Shown one piece after another: positions 1 to 9,176 of a stretch of 57,868 nucleotides of DNA. Numbering within the stretch: position 1 is the first letter of the stretch; every line of letters starts with the position of its first letter. The stretch lies in the NCBI GenBank assembly GCA_963710815.1, contig CAVQCA010000024.1, positions 1-57,868 on the forward strand, read 5' to 3'. The position numbers and the translations under genes were made by a program. The notes under the pieces were generated by a model that was given only the letters and a program-made list of their open reading frames with translations, ran no database searches and was not told where the DNA came from. This stretch comes from CAVQCA01 sp963710815 (lineage in GTDB: Bacteria > Pseudomonadota > Gammaproteobacteria > UBA9214).

Positions 1-601
1 AACTTCGACTGGAAGAATCCCTCCAGGGGATATTTGGATGCTGTTTCACCGGTCTCGAATAATGCGTTCGCGGAGAGTGGAGCAGCCTCACCGCCAGGAG
101 ACGAGTCTGCCGAATCAGGTTCGTCGTCCGGGGTGGTCTGAAACAGGTCATCCATGCTAGCGGGCTCGTCTGCTGGATCCGGTGTCTCATTGGCGCTCTG
201 GCGCAACACGGGCGTCTGTGATTCATGGTCCGTTGTCTGCGGTGGCACGCTGAGCGGTGGTAGGTCGCGGTCCCGGCCCTGTGTCGATGTGTGAATGATA
301 TACCCCGCCTGGCCTCTGTCCCTGAGTTTTGCCTGGATGGCGGCCGCCTGCGCCTGGTCGGGATAGGATCCAACCATGACGCATGTTAAGGAGTCTGGAC
401 CACATGCAGATTTTGTAACTGCGGGAAACCCGAGTTTCCGCAGGTGCGAGGAAAGGCGTTCTGCATTGGCGGGCTTTGCGAAGGCGCCGACCTGACGGCA
501 TAGCCGGCCTGTGCGTTGCACTGAAAGACTAATATGCATGCAGCAGTTAGCGCAGCAAGAACAGGCGCTCGTCTATGATTCCCGGATCCAATGATGTTCA
601 T
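1..601 (-). CDS. SPOR-domain exported protein, 5' part, one frameshift
   Basis: The gene starts at ATG 601 (complement) and runs off the left edge. The first about 35 residues form a signal peptide with a hydrophobic stretch ending near an AQA site. Directly after it comes a SPOR-like domain (VGAFAKPANAERLSSHL, then VMVGSYPDQAQAAAIQAKL). SPOR domains bind denuded peptidoglycan or act as protein-interaction modules. A low-complexity acidic and proline-rich tail follows to the edge. The frame breaks once near position 494: the signal peptide reads in one frame and the SPOR domain in the next, and one extra base would restore a continuous YAVQVGAF. No stop interrupts the second frame from 494 to 3. 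It is divergent from the EPS genes at 1261, so a shared regulatory region is possible. The exact role is unknown. Confidence 0.6.
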
Positions 602-715
602 TAATATCTGTCGAGATGTCTTGTCCGTCGGGGCATCGGACGTGAATCACCCTCCGGGATTATGATTGGTAACTGGCAAATAAGGGCACATGTTACATCA
701 TAACGATAGACCTCT

Positions 716-735
716 CACCACCTGTAAAGGTGGTG
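716..735. other. perfect 8-bp hairpin
   Basis: CACCACCT (716-723) and AGGTGGTG (728-735) form a perfect stem with loop GTAA. No proper T-run follows, so it is not an obvious terminator. It could be an operator or an RNA structure in the divergent promoter region. Confidence 0.3.
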
Positions 736-1045
736 TGGTTTACAGCCGATTGTTATTCGTCGTGCTGCCAATTTGAATAGAGATGATTTCACGGAGAGAA
801 TGTCGACATGGTCTATCGGCAGCTCTTACCCATTCCATGGAAGGGCGTTGGTGTTGATGTCAAGAGGTCATATTTTTCATCCTGTGTGGATTATTTTAAT
901 TCGAACACAGATTCCCCAACGATTCTGAAGAGAATTATGTAATAAATTCAGCGTTATCCGCGTATTGGAATGTTAATAAGAATTCAATATAGCAATGATA
1001 AGAATAATCTATATTTGGTATATATAGATGGCTCTCATCCTTAAA

Positions 1046-1105
1046 AGGATTTCTCTGCGCCCTTTGCGTCTTTGCGGTGAGTTAGTTTCTTTATGGAATG
1101 GACAC
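1046..1105. repeat. half copy of palindromic repeat family A
   Basis: It matches the right arm of the full repeats at 7364-7493 and 8967-9100: TTCTCTGCG, then CTTTGCGTCTTTGCGGTG, then a TTTATGGA-type tail ending in GGACAC. The left arm is absent. Confidence 0.75.
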
Positions 1106-1207
1106 GAACTAGTGACATACCTTAGATAAGATTATATATTGATCGAACTAGGTGACTAATATTTGACACGTAAGTACCTGAAAGATCAGGTTGAGCGGAT
1201 AATCAAG

Positions 1208-1240
1208 AGCACTACGCCGTCAGGGAGAACAGTGCTTTTT
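1208..1240 (+). terminator. candidate leader terminator or attenuator
   Basis: AGCACT (1208-1213) pairs with AGTGCT (1231-1236), and the stem is followed by TTTTT up to 1240. It lies 20 bases before the start codon of the export gene at 1261. The stem is only 6 bp and the loop is 17 bases, so the structure is weak. The position would suit attenuation of the EPS operon, but this is inference. Confidence 0.25.
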
Positions 1241-1260
1241 ATTCAAAAAGGGGTTTAGTC

Positions 1261-1893
1261 ATGAAGTTTCAGCATTATTCTGCCAGCTTCACCGTGGTGG
1301 GGGCCTTATCATTGCTGTTGTTGACGTTATCGGCCTGTACGAAAAACTATCCTCCGCTTGAAGGTGGACCTCCACCCGCCCTGGCAACACCGGATTATCT
1401 GATTGGTGCCGGTGACAATGTGAATATCTTTGTCTGGCGTAACCCGGAATTGTCGGCCTCGGTAACGGTCAGGCCGGATGGAAAGATCACGACCCCGTTG
1501 ATTGAAGATGTCCCCGCCAGCGGCAAGACACCCACCCAGCTGGCCAGGGACATGGAAAAGGAGTTGGAGGTCTACGTGAAGAATCCGGTCGTCACGGTCA
1601 TGGTCAATGGCTTTGTCGGTCCCTACAATCAGCAGATCCGTGTTGTCGGACAAGCCGCCAAACCCCAGTCACTACCCTATAAAGATCAAATGACGTTGCT
1701 TGACCTGATGATTGCTGTCGGAGGATTAACGGAATACGCCGATGGCAATAACGCAAAAGTGGTGCGTGTCGTTGATGGTAACTGGCAGGAGTTCGGCGTG
1801 CGTATTGACGATCTCATCAATGGCGCCGATATCTCTGCCAATACCTACATGTTGCCAGGCGACATTCTGATTATCCCTGAGTCGTGGTTCTGA
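1261..1893 (+). CDS. XrtA-type polysaccharide export lipoprotein (Wza family)
   Basis: An outer-membrane polysaccharide export protein of the Wza/Poly_export family, of the subtype found in exosortase A loci (TIGR03027-like). The N-terminus is a lipoprotein signal with lipobox LSAC, lipidated Cys about residue 26. A Poly_export domain follows (about residues 45-115, DYLIGAGDNVNIFVWRNPEL and VRPDGKITTPLIEDVPASG), then an SLBB-type region to the end. At 210 residues it is the usual short size, without the long C-terminal helix of Wza. The ATG is preceded by a GGGGT ribosome site. It is the first gene of the export block. It would form the outer-membrane exit for the EPS made by the downstream genes. 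Confidence 0.9.
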   Translation: MKFQHYSASFTVVGALSLLLLTLSACTKNYPPLEGGPPPALATPDYLIGAGDNVNIFVWRNPELSASVTVRPDGKITTPLIEDVPASGKTPTQLARDMEKELEVYVKNPVVTVMVNGFVGPYNQQIRVVGQAAKPQSLPYKDQMTLLDLMIAVGGLTEYADGNNAKVVRVVDGNWQEFGVRIDDLINGADISANTYMLPGDILIIPESWF

Positions 1894-1976
1894 AGTTTGC
1901 GGTTTGGCCATGCTTGTCCGGAGAGCCTGTGGTGGTAATGAAAAATATCAGTCCGGCTGAGAATGCAGATTAACCC

Positions 1977-2012
1977 GAGGGTGTATACGTATTATCCACA
2001 ATATACACCTCT
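1977..2012. promoter_or_regulatory. imperfect inverted repeat before the chain-length gene
   Basis: GAGGGTGTATA and TATACACCTCTC face each other about 14 bases apart in the 246-base gap between the export and chain-length genes. The symmetry is that of an operator or an mRNA hairpin. The gap is unusually long for this operon and may carry a second promoter. Confidence 0.3.
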
Positions 2013-2139
2013 CAAATTAAGAGTAGCTTGTAACGGATTTGGGTGGTCAGCTGCGCCTCTGTCGAGAATGGCTACCGTCAGCCGATAACAATAACCTGGA
2101 ATTGCCTACTGTAGTCGTCGGGAACTGAGTGAAGCGTTT

Positions 2140-3708
2140 ATGCATGAGCTTTATCAACAAATAATCACCTATATTCGAGGCAGCTGGCGCTATCGCTGGT
2201 ACATGATGCTGGTTGCCTGGGTGGGGTGTATCGTGGGATGGGGTTACATCCAGCAAATGCCAGACCAGTACGAGGCGTCGGCACGGATACATGTCGATAC
2301 CCAGACCATACTCCAGCCACTGCTGAGGGGTCTGGCCATCAGTACAAACACCGACCAACGGGTCAAGCTGATGACCCGCACCCTGTTAAGCCGCCCCAAT
2401 CTTGAAAAGCTGGCGCGCATGACTGATCTCGACCTGCTGGCAACGACTCCCCTTGAAAAGGAAAAACTGCTTGATGATCTGGGTAAGGATATCCATATCG
2501 GAACAGATTCCCGTGAACGGGATATCTATAGTGTGTCCTATTCCGATAGTGATCCGGCTCTTGCGAAACGGGTGGTGCAGTCATTACTCACCACCTTCGT
2601 CGAGAGTGCGCTGGGAGGAAGTCGTAAAGATAGCGATAACGCCCAGCAATTCCTGACACAGCAGATAAAGGAATATGAAGCCAAACTTGAAGCCGCGGAA
2701 AAAAGGCTGGCCGATTTCAAACGAACGCACGTGGGCATGATGCCGGGTTCCCAGAATGACTATTACGGCAAGCTGGAATCCGCACAGGATTCATTGCAGC
2801 AAGCGCAACTGGCGTTGCGCGAGGCACAGAATCAACGGGACCAGATGAAACAACAAATGGAGGATGACAAGGACTCCTATCTCGCGTACACGGACGTTGT
2901 ACCCCAGGCTGGTTCGGCACTGGATATGCGCATCCAGAATCTCCAGCAACAGCTGGATGACTTGCTGATCAGATACACAGAAAAACATCCGGATGTGATC
3001 GGTATTAAAAACATGATCGCCGTCCTGGAAGAAAGAAAAAAAGAAGAACGTGCCACGATGGATGATCTGGATATGGGACCCGCCGGGGATCCTGTCTACC
3101 AGCAGATAAAAATACAGATGGCACAGGCCGATGCCAATGTCGCTGCGCTGAAAACACGGGTCGATCAATACCAGGAAACGGTAAATCAACTGCAGAAGAT
3201 GGTGGATACCATCCCGAAAATTGAAGCGGAATTCACTCAACTCAACCGGGATTATGGCGTGCAGAAAGCCAATTATCAGCAACTCCTGGCGCGTCGCGAG
3301 CAGGCGAGCATCGGAGAACAGATGGAGATGAGCGGCGACCAGGTCCAGTTTCGGGTAGTGGATCCACCGCGTGTGCCGCTCACCCCATCGTCGCCCAACC
3401 GCCCGCTCCTGATGAGCGGGGTGCTGGTTTTCAGTCTTGCTGCCGGTGTTGCACTGGCATTCCTGCTCTACCTTCTGCGTCCCACATTCGATAGCCCGCA
3501 GGCAGTTATCGAGTCCCTGGGCAGGCCGGTACTCGGCGCGATCTCCCTGATCTATGATGAAGCCTGGGGCAGAAAACGCCAGCATGCGCTGATTGCCTTT
3601 AGCGTCGCCGGCGCAGGCTTGCTTGTCCTGTATGTCGCCATGATGACCATGGCCGGCATGAACATTGAGCTTGCGGCAATACCCGGCTTGCTTACCGGAC
3701 GTGGCTGA
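2140..3708 (+). CDS. XrtA-type chain-length determinant (Wzz/PCP family)
   Basis: Polysaccharide co-polymerase of the inner membrane that sets EPS chain length and pairs with the tyrosine kinase encoded next (TIGR03007-like). A first membrane segment lies near residues 19-36. A large periplasmic region follows, with long coiled coils about residues 170-400. The Pro-rich segment PPRVPLTPSSPNRP precedes a second membrane helix about 425-450, and a third hydrophobic segment lies near 482-505. The third segment fits the longer PEP-CTERM-associated subtype. At 522 residues it is full length and uninterrupted. Its stop codon overlaps the ATG of the kinase gene by one base, which indicates translational coupling. 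Confidence 0.9.
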   Translation: MHELYQQIITYIRGSWRYRWYMMLVAWVGCIVGWGYIQQMPDQYEASARIHVDTQTILQPLLRGLAISTNTDQRVKLMTRTLLSRPNLEKLARMTDLDLLATTPLEKEKLLDDLGKDIHIGTDSRERDIYSVSYSDSDPALAKRVVQSLLTTFVESALGGSRKDSDNAQQFLTQQIKEYEAKLEAAEKRLADFKRTHVGMMPGSQNDYYGKLESAQDSLQQAQLALREAQNQRDQMKQQMEDDKDSYLAYTDVVPQAGSALDMRIQNLQQQLDDLLIRYTEKHPDVIGIKNMIAVLEERKKEERATMDDLDMGPAGDPVYQQIKIQMAQADANVAALKTRVDQYQETVNQLQKMVDTIPKIEAEFTQLNRDYGVQKANYQQLLARREQASIGEQMEMSGDQVQFRVVDPPRVPLTPSSPNRPLLMSGVLVFSLAAGVALAFLLYLLRPTFDSPQAVIESLGRPVLGAISLIYDEAWGRKRQHALIAFSVAGAGLLVLYVAMMTMAGMNIELAAIPGLLTGRG

Positions 3709-4685
3709 TGAGCATTATTGAGAAAGCCTTCGAGAAATCCGGCAGCAAGTCCGACTCGCAACAGAAGGACGAGTTCGTCGGCCCCATGGATGACCGTCTG
3801 GAGGACAGGGATATCATCAACGATGAGGAGTTCGAATCACTTCTCAATGAGGAACCGGTCGCAGACGATGAGGATGTGGAATCATCGATATCCGGTTCAG
3901 TGGATATGTCTTCACTGCCGGGAGACGCGCCAGGCAGACAAGTCAAACTTGATTTCGAACGTTTGAAGGCGGCCGGCCTGGTTCACCCCCTTGCCGATAA
4001 AACCAACCGGACAGTGGAACAGTTTCGACGCATCAAGCGTCCCTTGTTAATGAATGTCAGGGGCGAGGGCGCATCCATCGTCGATAACGCCAATATGATC
4101 ATGGTGACCAGCTCGCTTGCCGGTGAAGGAAAGACCTTTACCTCGATCAATCTGGCCATGAGTATTGCCATGGAAATGGACAAGACGGTGTTGCTCGTCG
4201 ATGCGGATGTGGCCAAGCCTGACGTGACATCCCGGCTGGGGGTACAGGCCGAGACAGGACTGATCGATGTGTTGCTTGACGAGGGGCTGACGCTGCAGGA
4301 TGTCCTGCTGAGAACTGATGTTCCCAAATTGACACTGTTGCCGTCAGGCAGAAAACATGTACATGCAACCGAATTGCTCGCCAGTGAACGTATGCGCCAG
4401 TTGGTGCTGGAGATATCCACCCGCTACCACGACCGGATCGTAATCTTCGATTCCCCCCCGTTATTGCTGACCAACGAGGCCCGCGTACTTGCCAGCCTGA
4501 TGGGGCAGGTGGTCGTTGTCGTTGAGGAGTCCAGGACTCAGCAGCATGTTGTGAAGGAGGCAGTCGAATTGCTGAGTACCAATGAAATTGTCGGGATTGT
4601 CTTGAACAAGGGTATGCATGACAAATCGGCATATTACTACGGTGGTTACCATGGTTACGGCTATTACCGTGGTTATGGTAATTAA
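3708..4685 (+). CDS. XrtA-associated BY-type tyrosine autokinase
   Basis: Cytoplasmic tyrosine kinase of the CpsD/CapB/Wzc-C class (TIGR03018-like), which drives the co-polymerase through cycles of autophosphorylation. An acidic N-terminal region of about 95 residues is followed by the ATPase domain. Walker A is SLAGEGKTFTSINLA (about residues 135-150), Walker A' is VLLVDADVAKPD, and the Walker B strand is IVIFDSPPLLL. The C-terminus is a glycine/tyrosine cluster (SAYYYGGYHGYGYYRGYGN), the expected autophosphorylation tail. The start overlaps the stop of the chain-length gene by one base. It is intact at 325 residues. Confidence 0.9.
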   Translation: MSIIEKAFEKSGSKSDSQQKDEFVGPMDDRLEDRDIINDEEFESLLNEEPVADDEDVESSISGSVDMSSLPGDAPGRQVKLDFERLKAAGLVHPLADKTNRTVEQFRRIKRPLLMNVRGEGASIVDNANMIMVTSSLAGEGKTFTSINLAMSIAMEMDKTVLLVDADVAKPDVTSRLGVQAETGLIDVLLDEGLTLQDVLLRTDVPKLTLLPSGRKHVHATELLASERMRQLVLEISTRYHDRIVIFDSPPLLLTNEARVLASLMGQVVVVVEESRTQQHVVKEAVELLSTNEIVGIVLNKGMHDKSAYYYGGYHGYGYYRGYGN

Positions 4686-4721
4686 AATTGTTAGCATGGA
4701 ATCCAGGATTTATCGGCTGAT

Positions 4722-6291
4722 ATGACGGGCATGACTCGGCGAATCTGCGTGCAGGGTATTACCCTGTGTTTTTTTTTGTCAGGCGCCGCTGCCGTAGAAG
4801 CAGGCGAATGGGATATCACGCCACGGCTCACGTTGGGGGCCGGTTACAGTGATAATGTCGAACTTAAATCGAATGGCAATGGTGGCGCGGTTGGAGAGGT
4901 AACGCCGGGAATCAGCATTCATGGTACAGGCGGGAGGGTTAAGGCAAACCTGGACTATCAAATGCAGAATGTAATGATTTCGGAAAAGAATGATAACTCG
5001 TATAGTGTTTATAACCAGCTGAACTCCAATGCCACCGCTGAATTGTCAAAGAACCTGTTGTTTGTAGATGCATCAGCGAACGCAGGCCAGGCCGTCATCA
5101 ATGCCAATCGCTCTATCCCCGTCGGCAATCTGAATACCAGCAATAACACCTCGAATTTCTTTACCTACAGCGTAAGTCCCTATATGAAGAGCCATCTTGG
5201 CGGCTATGCCGATGCCAGCCTTCGCTATCGATACAGTCAAGTCCTGTATGATGGCAACGGTGCCTCTAATGCAACAATCAACGCCTTCAATGCAGATCTT
5301 GCCAGTGGTCGTGGCCGCCTTTTCAAAGAGCTGACGTGGTCCGGGAACTACAGCTATTTAAAGCAAAACAATGATAATTCATCCGATAATGCCTCCACAG
5401 GGAACGGAGATGGCACCTATAAAAATGCCAATGGCGAGGCGCGCTACAGGCTCAGCAAATCGTTCAGCCTGGTCGGGCAGGCGGGTTATGCTGACAATAA
5501 CTACCAGACCAGCAATGAAATCAATAACGGCGCCTACTGGGCGCTTGGCGGCGACTGGCGACCCAGCCGTTTTTATTCGCTGCAGGCATTGACAGGCAAC
5601 AATCTGACCACGGCGACCATAGGGCTGTATCCGACACAGCGTACCTCATTGCTCGTGACCTATCGCGATCAGCAAGTCGGGTTACCCCTTAGGAAAGACC
5701 TGGACGGGTTCATTCAATCACCACACTCGCCGAACGACGTGGAATGCGCGATATACCGAGGAGATCACGACACAGCAACAACTGACATCACAGACGGAAG
5801 TGACCTTCCTGGGAGTCGATCCGATTACCGGAGAGGTCAACCCGAACCCGCAACCTGGCGATCTGGTTGTCGAGCTGCCTACTGAAGTTACGTCCCTGAC
5901 CAATGAAGTCATCAAGCGTAAACGTGCCAGTGGTTCGGTTGGTATGAAGACAGGAAAAAGCGGCCTGCTATTTACGGTATGGGACGAGCGACGCGAGGGT
6001 CAGGAAACACTTAACAACGAAAAAACCCTCGGTATCAGTGGGACATGGAATCACAGGGTGGCGCCACGAACCAATTCAGTCCTTACCACCTCATGGCAGC
6101 GGATTACGTATGATCAAAATGTGAACAATAGTGATCAGGATTTGTGGTATGTCCAGGCGCAGCTGGTGCGACGTATTACCCCCAAAACCCAGGGTTCACT
6201 CGAATTGCGACATACAGAACAGAACTCAGGCAACGATCAGAGTGACTATACCGAAAACCTGATCTATGCACGTGTGACCAGGACCTTTTGA
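4722..6291 (+). CDS. PEP-CTERM-system outer-membrane beta-barrel, one frameshift
   Basis: Matches the outer-membrane protein found in exosortase A EPS clusters (TIGR03016-like). An N-terminal signal peptide of about 27 residues is followed by alternating hydrophobic/polar strands typical of a barrel of about 500 residues. It ends with a terminal Phe (YARVTRTF), as outer-membrane proteins often do. The frame breaks once near 5684-5690, in a CCCC run. After the break the other frame continues with the family signature HHTRRTTWNARYTEEITTQQQ and reaches the stop at 6291. The likely role is passage of EPS across the outer membrane or anchoring of the machinery. The indel looks like a homopolymer error, but real inactivation cannot be excluded. 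Confidence 0.75.
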
Positions 6292-6292
6292 C

Positions 6293-7360
6293 ATGTATGC
6301 AACTTTCTACAATCTGAGCGCAAATCCTTTCCGACTCAGTCCGGATTCCCGCCTTCTGTTTCGCAGTCAAACCCATGCCAAGGCGCTGGCCTACCTGAAG
6401 TATGGCTTGCAGTCCGGTGAGGGCCTTGTTGCCATCACCGGTAACGCAGGCACGGGCAAGACTACGCTGGCCCGGTATATCCTGGCTGGCGTCGACAGAT
6501 CAAGGATTATCGCGATCGACCTGGCGGCATCACCACTCGAATCCGGGGGCATGTTACGCCTGGTGGCAGCGTCGCTCGGTCTTGCATACCAGCAATTACC
6601 CAAATCAGGCTTGTTGAGAAATATCGAAAATTTTCTCATGGCCAGGGCGCGTGAGCGCAAGCGGGTACTCCTGGTGGTTGACGAGGTCCAGAACCTTGCG
6701 ACTGACGCACTGGAGGAGCTGCGCATGCTCTCCAATCTGCAAGTCGGTGAGAGGGCGCTGTTGCAGAGCTTTCTGCTCGGTCAGGAAGGATTCCGGCGCC
6801 AGCTGCAATCCCCGGAGATGGAACAGTTTCGCCAGCGAATCATCGCCTCCTACCACCTGGAGGCATTGAGCACTGAGGAAACGCGCGACTATATCTATCA
6901 CCGATTGCGGCTGTGCGGATGGCAGGAGAACCCGAAGATCATGGATGATGCATTTGAACGGATCCATGACCACACCTCGGGGATACCGCGCAGGATCAAC
7001 AAGCTTTGTAATCGCTTGTTTCTGTATGGCTGCGTAGAACAATTGCATACGCTCAGCGCGGAGGCGGCAATTGCCGTCATAGAGGAAGAAAAGCAGGAAC
7101 TTCACATGGCGGTAAATGATGTACAGGAAGACTCCTGTCAGAATCACCGCAGTTCCCCACACCCGGAGAATACGATCAGTAATGAAGAACGCCGGTTGCT
7201 GTCACTGGAAAAAAGGGTGGTGATGCTGGAAAAGACGGTACACGATGACCGCATGCGTTTTCAGCGAATGCTGATGATGCTGGCCCCGGATACAAATGAG
7301 GGGGATACGGATTTTCCGCAAACAACTTCCCAGCCCACACCGGGAGGGAGAGGGAATTAA
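6293..7360 (+). CDS. XrtA-associated AAA ATPase (ExeA/GspA-like)
   Basis: Putative secretion ATPase of the TIGR03015 type found in exosortase A loci. The N-terminus YNLSANPFRLSPDSRLLF is the typical ExeA-like start. Walker A is GNAGTGKTTLAR (about residues 48-59) and Walker B is LLVVDEVQNL (about 123-132). The sensor region includes IPRRINKLCNRL. The C-terminal 90 residues are charged and partly coiled coil (LEKRVVMLEKTV). It begins one base after the barrel gene, so the two are probably co-translated. Members of this family are thought to energise assembly or export in the envelope. The substrate is not known. Confidence 0.9.
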   Translation: MYATFYNLSANPFRLSPDSRLLFRSQTHAKALAYLKYGLQSGEGLVAITGNAGTGKTTLARYILAGVDRSRIIAIDLAASPLESGGMLRLVAASLGLAYQQLPKSGLLRNIENFLMARARERKRVLLVVDEVQNLATDALEELRMLSNLQVGERALLQSFLLGQEGFRRQLQSPEMEQFRQRIIASYHLEALSTEETRDYIYHRLRLCGWQENPKIMDDAFERIHDHTSGIPRRINKLCNRLFLYGCVEQLHTLSAEAAIAVIEEEKQELHMAVNDVQEDSCQNHRSSPHPENTISNEERRLLSLEKRVVMLEKTVHDDRMRFQRMLMMLAPDTNEGDTDFPQTTSQPTPGGRGN

Positions 7361-7363
7361 CGA

Positions 7364-7493
7364 GTGTCTGTCCATAAACAAACAAACTCACCGCAAAGGC
7401 GCAAAGAACGCAAAGTGTTTAATTGTTTTCATTAAAGAATTTCTCTGCGTCCTTTGCGTCTTTGCGGTGGTAGCGGTGTTTATGGACGGACAC
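7364..7493. repeat. palindromic repeat family A, full copy
   Basis: A 130-base near-palindrome. The outer arms are GTGTCTGTCCATAAAC (7364-7379) and GTTTATGGACGGACAC (7478-7493), with 15 of 16 positions complementary. The inner arms are CACCGCAAAGGCGCAAAG and CTTTGCGTCTTTGCGGTG. It lies between the ATPase gene and wecB. Other copies are at 8967-9100 and 52078-52197, with a half copy at 1046-1105. Confidence 0.85.
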
Positions 7494-7562
7494 TAACGAG
7501 ACAGCAGTGATTCAGATTACGTCAGTTGACCGATCGACGGCGGAATACGCAAGGTAACGGAT

Positions 7563-8747
7563 TTGAAAAGAATGATAATACCTCCATCAGGGACTCCAGC
7601 CGGCGCGGTCTTTTGTGTGGTCGGCGCCCGCCCGAACTACATGAAGATTGCGCCGATTATCAGGGCGCTGCGTTCTGAGCCCGGTGCTATTCCAGCGAAG
7701 CTCGTACATACCGGGCAACACTATGATCAGGAAATGAACGATGCCTTCTTTACCCAGCTCCGGATACCACCGCCGGATATTGAGCTGGAGGTGGGATCTG
7801 CCAGCCACGCAGTGCAGACGGCCGAAATCATGAAGCGTTTTGAGGCGGCCATCGAATCGGAATTGCCGGCGGCGGTCCTGGTCGTGGGGGATGTGAATTC
7901 AACCATTGCCTGTGCACTGGTGGCAGCGAAGAAACATATCCCGGTGGTTCATGTCGAAGCCGGCCTGCGCAGCTTTGATCGAACCATGCCGGAGGAAATC
8001 AACCGGGTGCTGACCGACCAGCTCTCCGATCTGCTGTTCATCACCGAAGCCTCCGCACGTGCAAACCTGCTGCGGGAAGGCATCGACGAGCAACGCATTT
8101 TCCATGTCGGTAATGTCATGATCGATACCCTGCGTCACAGTCTGTCACAAGCGGTTCCTGCTTCAGTGACACTCGCCGGAATATCCGGCAAGGCGGGCTT
8201 CACGGTCGATGAATCGGGTTATTGCGTGCTGACCCTGCACCGGCCTTCCAATGTCGATGATCCGCGATTATTCAAACACCTGCTTGAAACGGTGCGACTC
8301 GTGAGTGAAAAGATCCCCGTGGTCTTCCCCGTGCACCCCCGCACCCGCAAACGGATCGAGTCACTGGGTTTGCAGGCACTGCTTGAAACGCCGCGTATTG
8401 CCTGCCTGCGGCCATTGGGCTATCTGGAAATGCTGGGTCTGATCTCCGCTGCACGTCTGGTGATGACCGACTCCGGCGGTCTCCAGGAAGAGACCACGGT
8501 GGTCGGTGTGCCCTGCATTACCTTGCGGAAAAATACGGAGCGCCCGGTGACCGTGGATCAGGGCACCAACACCGTTGTCGGTACGGACAGGGGAAAGATC
8601 ATGACTGTGGTTGGCGATGTCCTCGAGAATGGTGGCAAACGCGGCAGGACGCCGGAACTCTGGGATGGCAAGGCTGCCGATCGTATCAAACACATATTGA
8701 ATGAGTGGTTGTATCAGCGGCAGGAGAGACGTGAGTTGGCGAATTAA
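7563..8747 (+). CDS. wecB: UDP-N-acetylglucosamine 2-epimerase (non-hydrolysing)
   Basis: Interconverts UDP-GlcNAc and UDP-ManNAc in the cytoplasm, giving a precursor for surface polysaccharide. The family motifs are present in order: VVGARPNYMKIAPI, HTGQHYD, VHVEAGLRSFDRTMPEEINR, LTLHRPSNVDDP, FPVHPRTRKRI and TDSGGLQEE. At 394 residues it is full length. The start is placed at TTG 7563, because AAGG at 7551-7554 lies 8 bases upstream; the in-frame ATG at 7572 is too far from any ribosome site. Exosortase A loci commonly carry this gene. It is separated from the ATPase gene by a family A repeat. Confidence 0.92.
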   Translation: MKRMIIPPSGTPAGAVFCVVGARPNYMKIAPIIRALRSEPGAIPAKLVHTGQHYDQEMNDAFFTQLRIPPPDIELEVGSASHAVQTAEIMKRFEAAIESELPAAVLVVGDVNSTIACALVAAKKHIPVVHVEAGLRSFDRTMPEEINRVLTDQLSDLLFITEASARANLLREGIDEQRIFHVGNVMIDTLRHSLSQAVPASVTLAGISGKAGFTVDESGYCVLTLHRPSNVDDPRLFKHLLETVRLVSEKIPVVFPVHPRTRKRIESLGLQALLETPRIACLRPLGYLEMLGLISAARLVMTDSGGLQEETTVVGVPCITLRKNTERPVTVDQGTNTVVGTDRGKIMTVVGDVLENGGKRGRTPELWDGKAADRIKHILNEWLYQRQERRELAN

Positions 8748-8768
8748 CGGGACTTGAAGTTATGCCTG

Positions 8769-8917
8769 GATGGAATGGCACTAATTAAGTGCTCAAGCCC
8801 GATAAATAGCCACGGAAGCACACGGAAGGCACGGAAATAAGGCCTGTATTCTGTGTTTTTCCGTGTGCTTCCGTGGCCATAGGGGTGTGATTAGGTTTAA
8901 CTTAGTGCTATTCATAC
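8769..8917. repeat. palindromic repeat family B with outer arms
   Basis: The inner inverted repeat is CCACGGAAGCACACGGAA (from about 8810) against TTCCGTGTGCTTCCGTGG (to about 8877). The outer arms are GAATGGCACTAA (about 8773) and TTAGTGCTATTC, giving a long palindrome of about 150 bases. The same outer arms occur in the copy at 24242-24387. The right arm lies 50 bases before the next family A repeat. Confidence 0.8.
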
Positions 8918-8966
8918 CTGGATTGTCAATTCGACCGCAATGACGGTGATACCGTGAGACCAGGCA

Positions 8967-9100
8967 GTGTCCTCCATGAAGAAATAAACTTCACCGCAAA
9001 GGCGCAAAGAACGCAAAGTGTTTCTGATTGTTTTCATTAAAGAATATCTCTGCGTCCTTTGCGTCTCTGCGGTGAATACGGCGTTCATGGATGAACTCTA
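8967..9100. repeat. palindromic repeat family A, full copy
   Basis: Same architecture as 7364-7493: GTGTCCTCCATGAA at the left, CACCGCAAAGGCGCAAAG and CTTTGCGTCTCTGCGGTG as inner arms, and TTCATGGATGAAC at the right. The central spacer, with TTTTCATTAAAGAAT, is nearly identical to that of 7364-7493. Confidence 0.85.
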
Positions 9101-9176
9101 GTTAATAGTTGCGTACATAATAACGTGAATCTACGGATGGCCTTGCTATCCGGTTTTGCAGGGAGACTGCATAGTC

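Larger units (their letters stand above)
602..1260. other. 660-base AT-rich divergent intergenic region
   Basis: No convincing gene is present. The region lies between the divergent SPOR-domain gene and the EPS export operon, so it probably carries promoters for both. It contains a perfect 8-bp hairpin at 716-735, a right-half copy of the palindromic repeat family A at 1046-1105, and a small leader hairpin with a T-run at 1208-1240. Confidence 0.6.

Noticed and set aside
661..690. Possible sigma-54 site TGGCAAATAAGGGCA
   Set aside because: The distance between the GG and GC elements is one base too short, unlike the exact match at 39311.
2791..3585. 264-codon minus-strand open frame inside the chain-length gene
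   Set aside because: Antisense to an intact Wzz-like protein; low-complexity composition.
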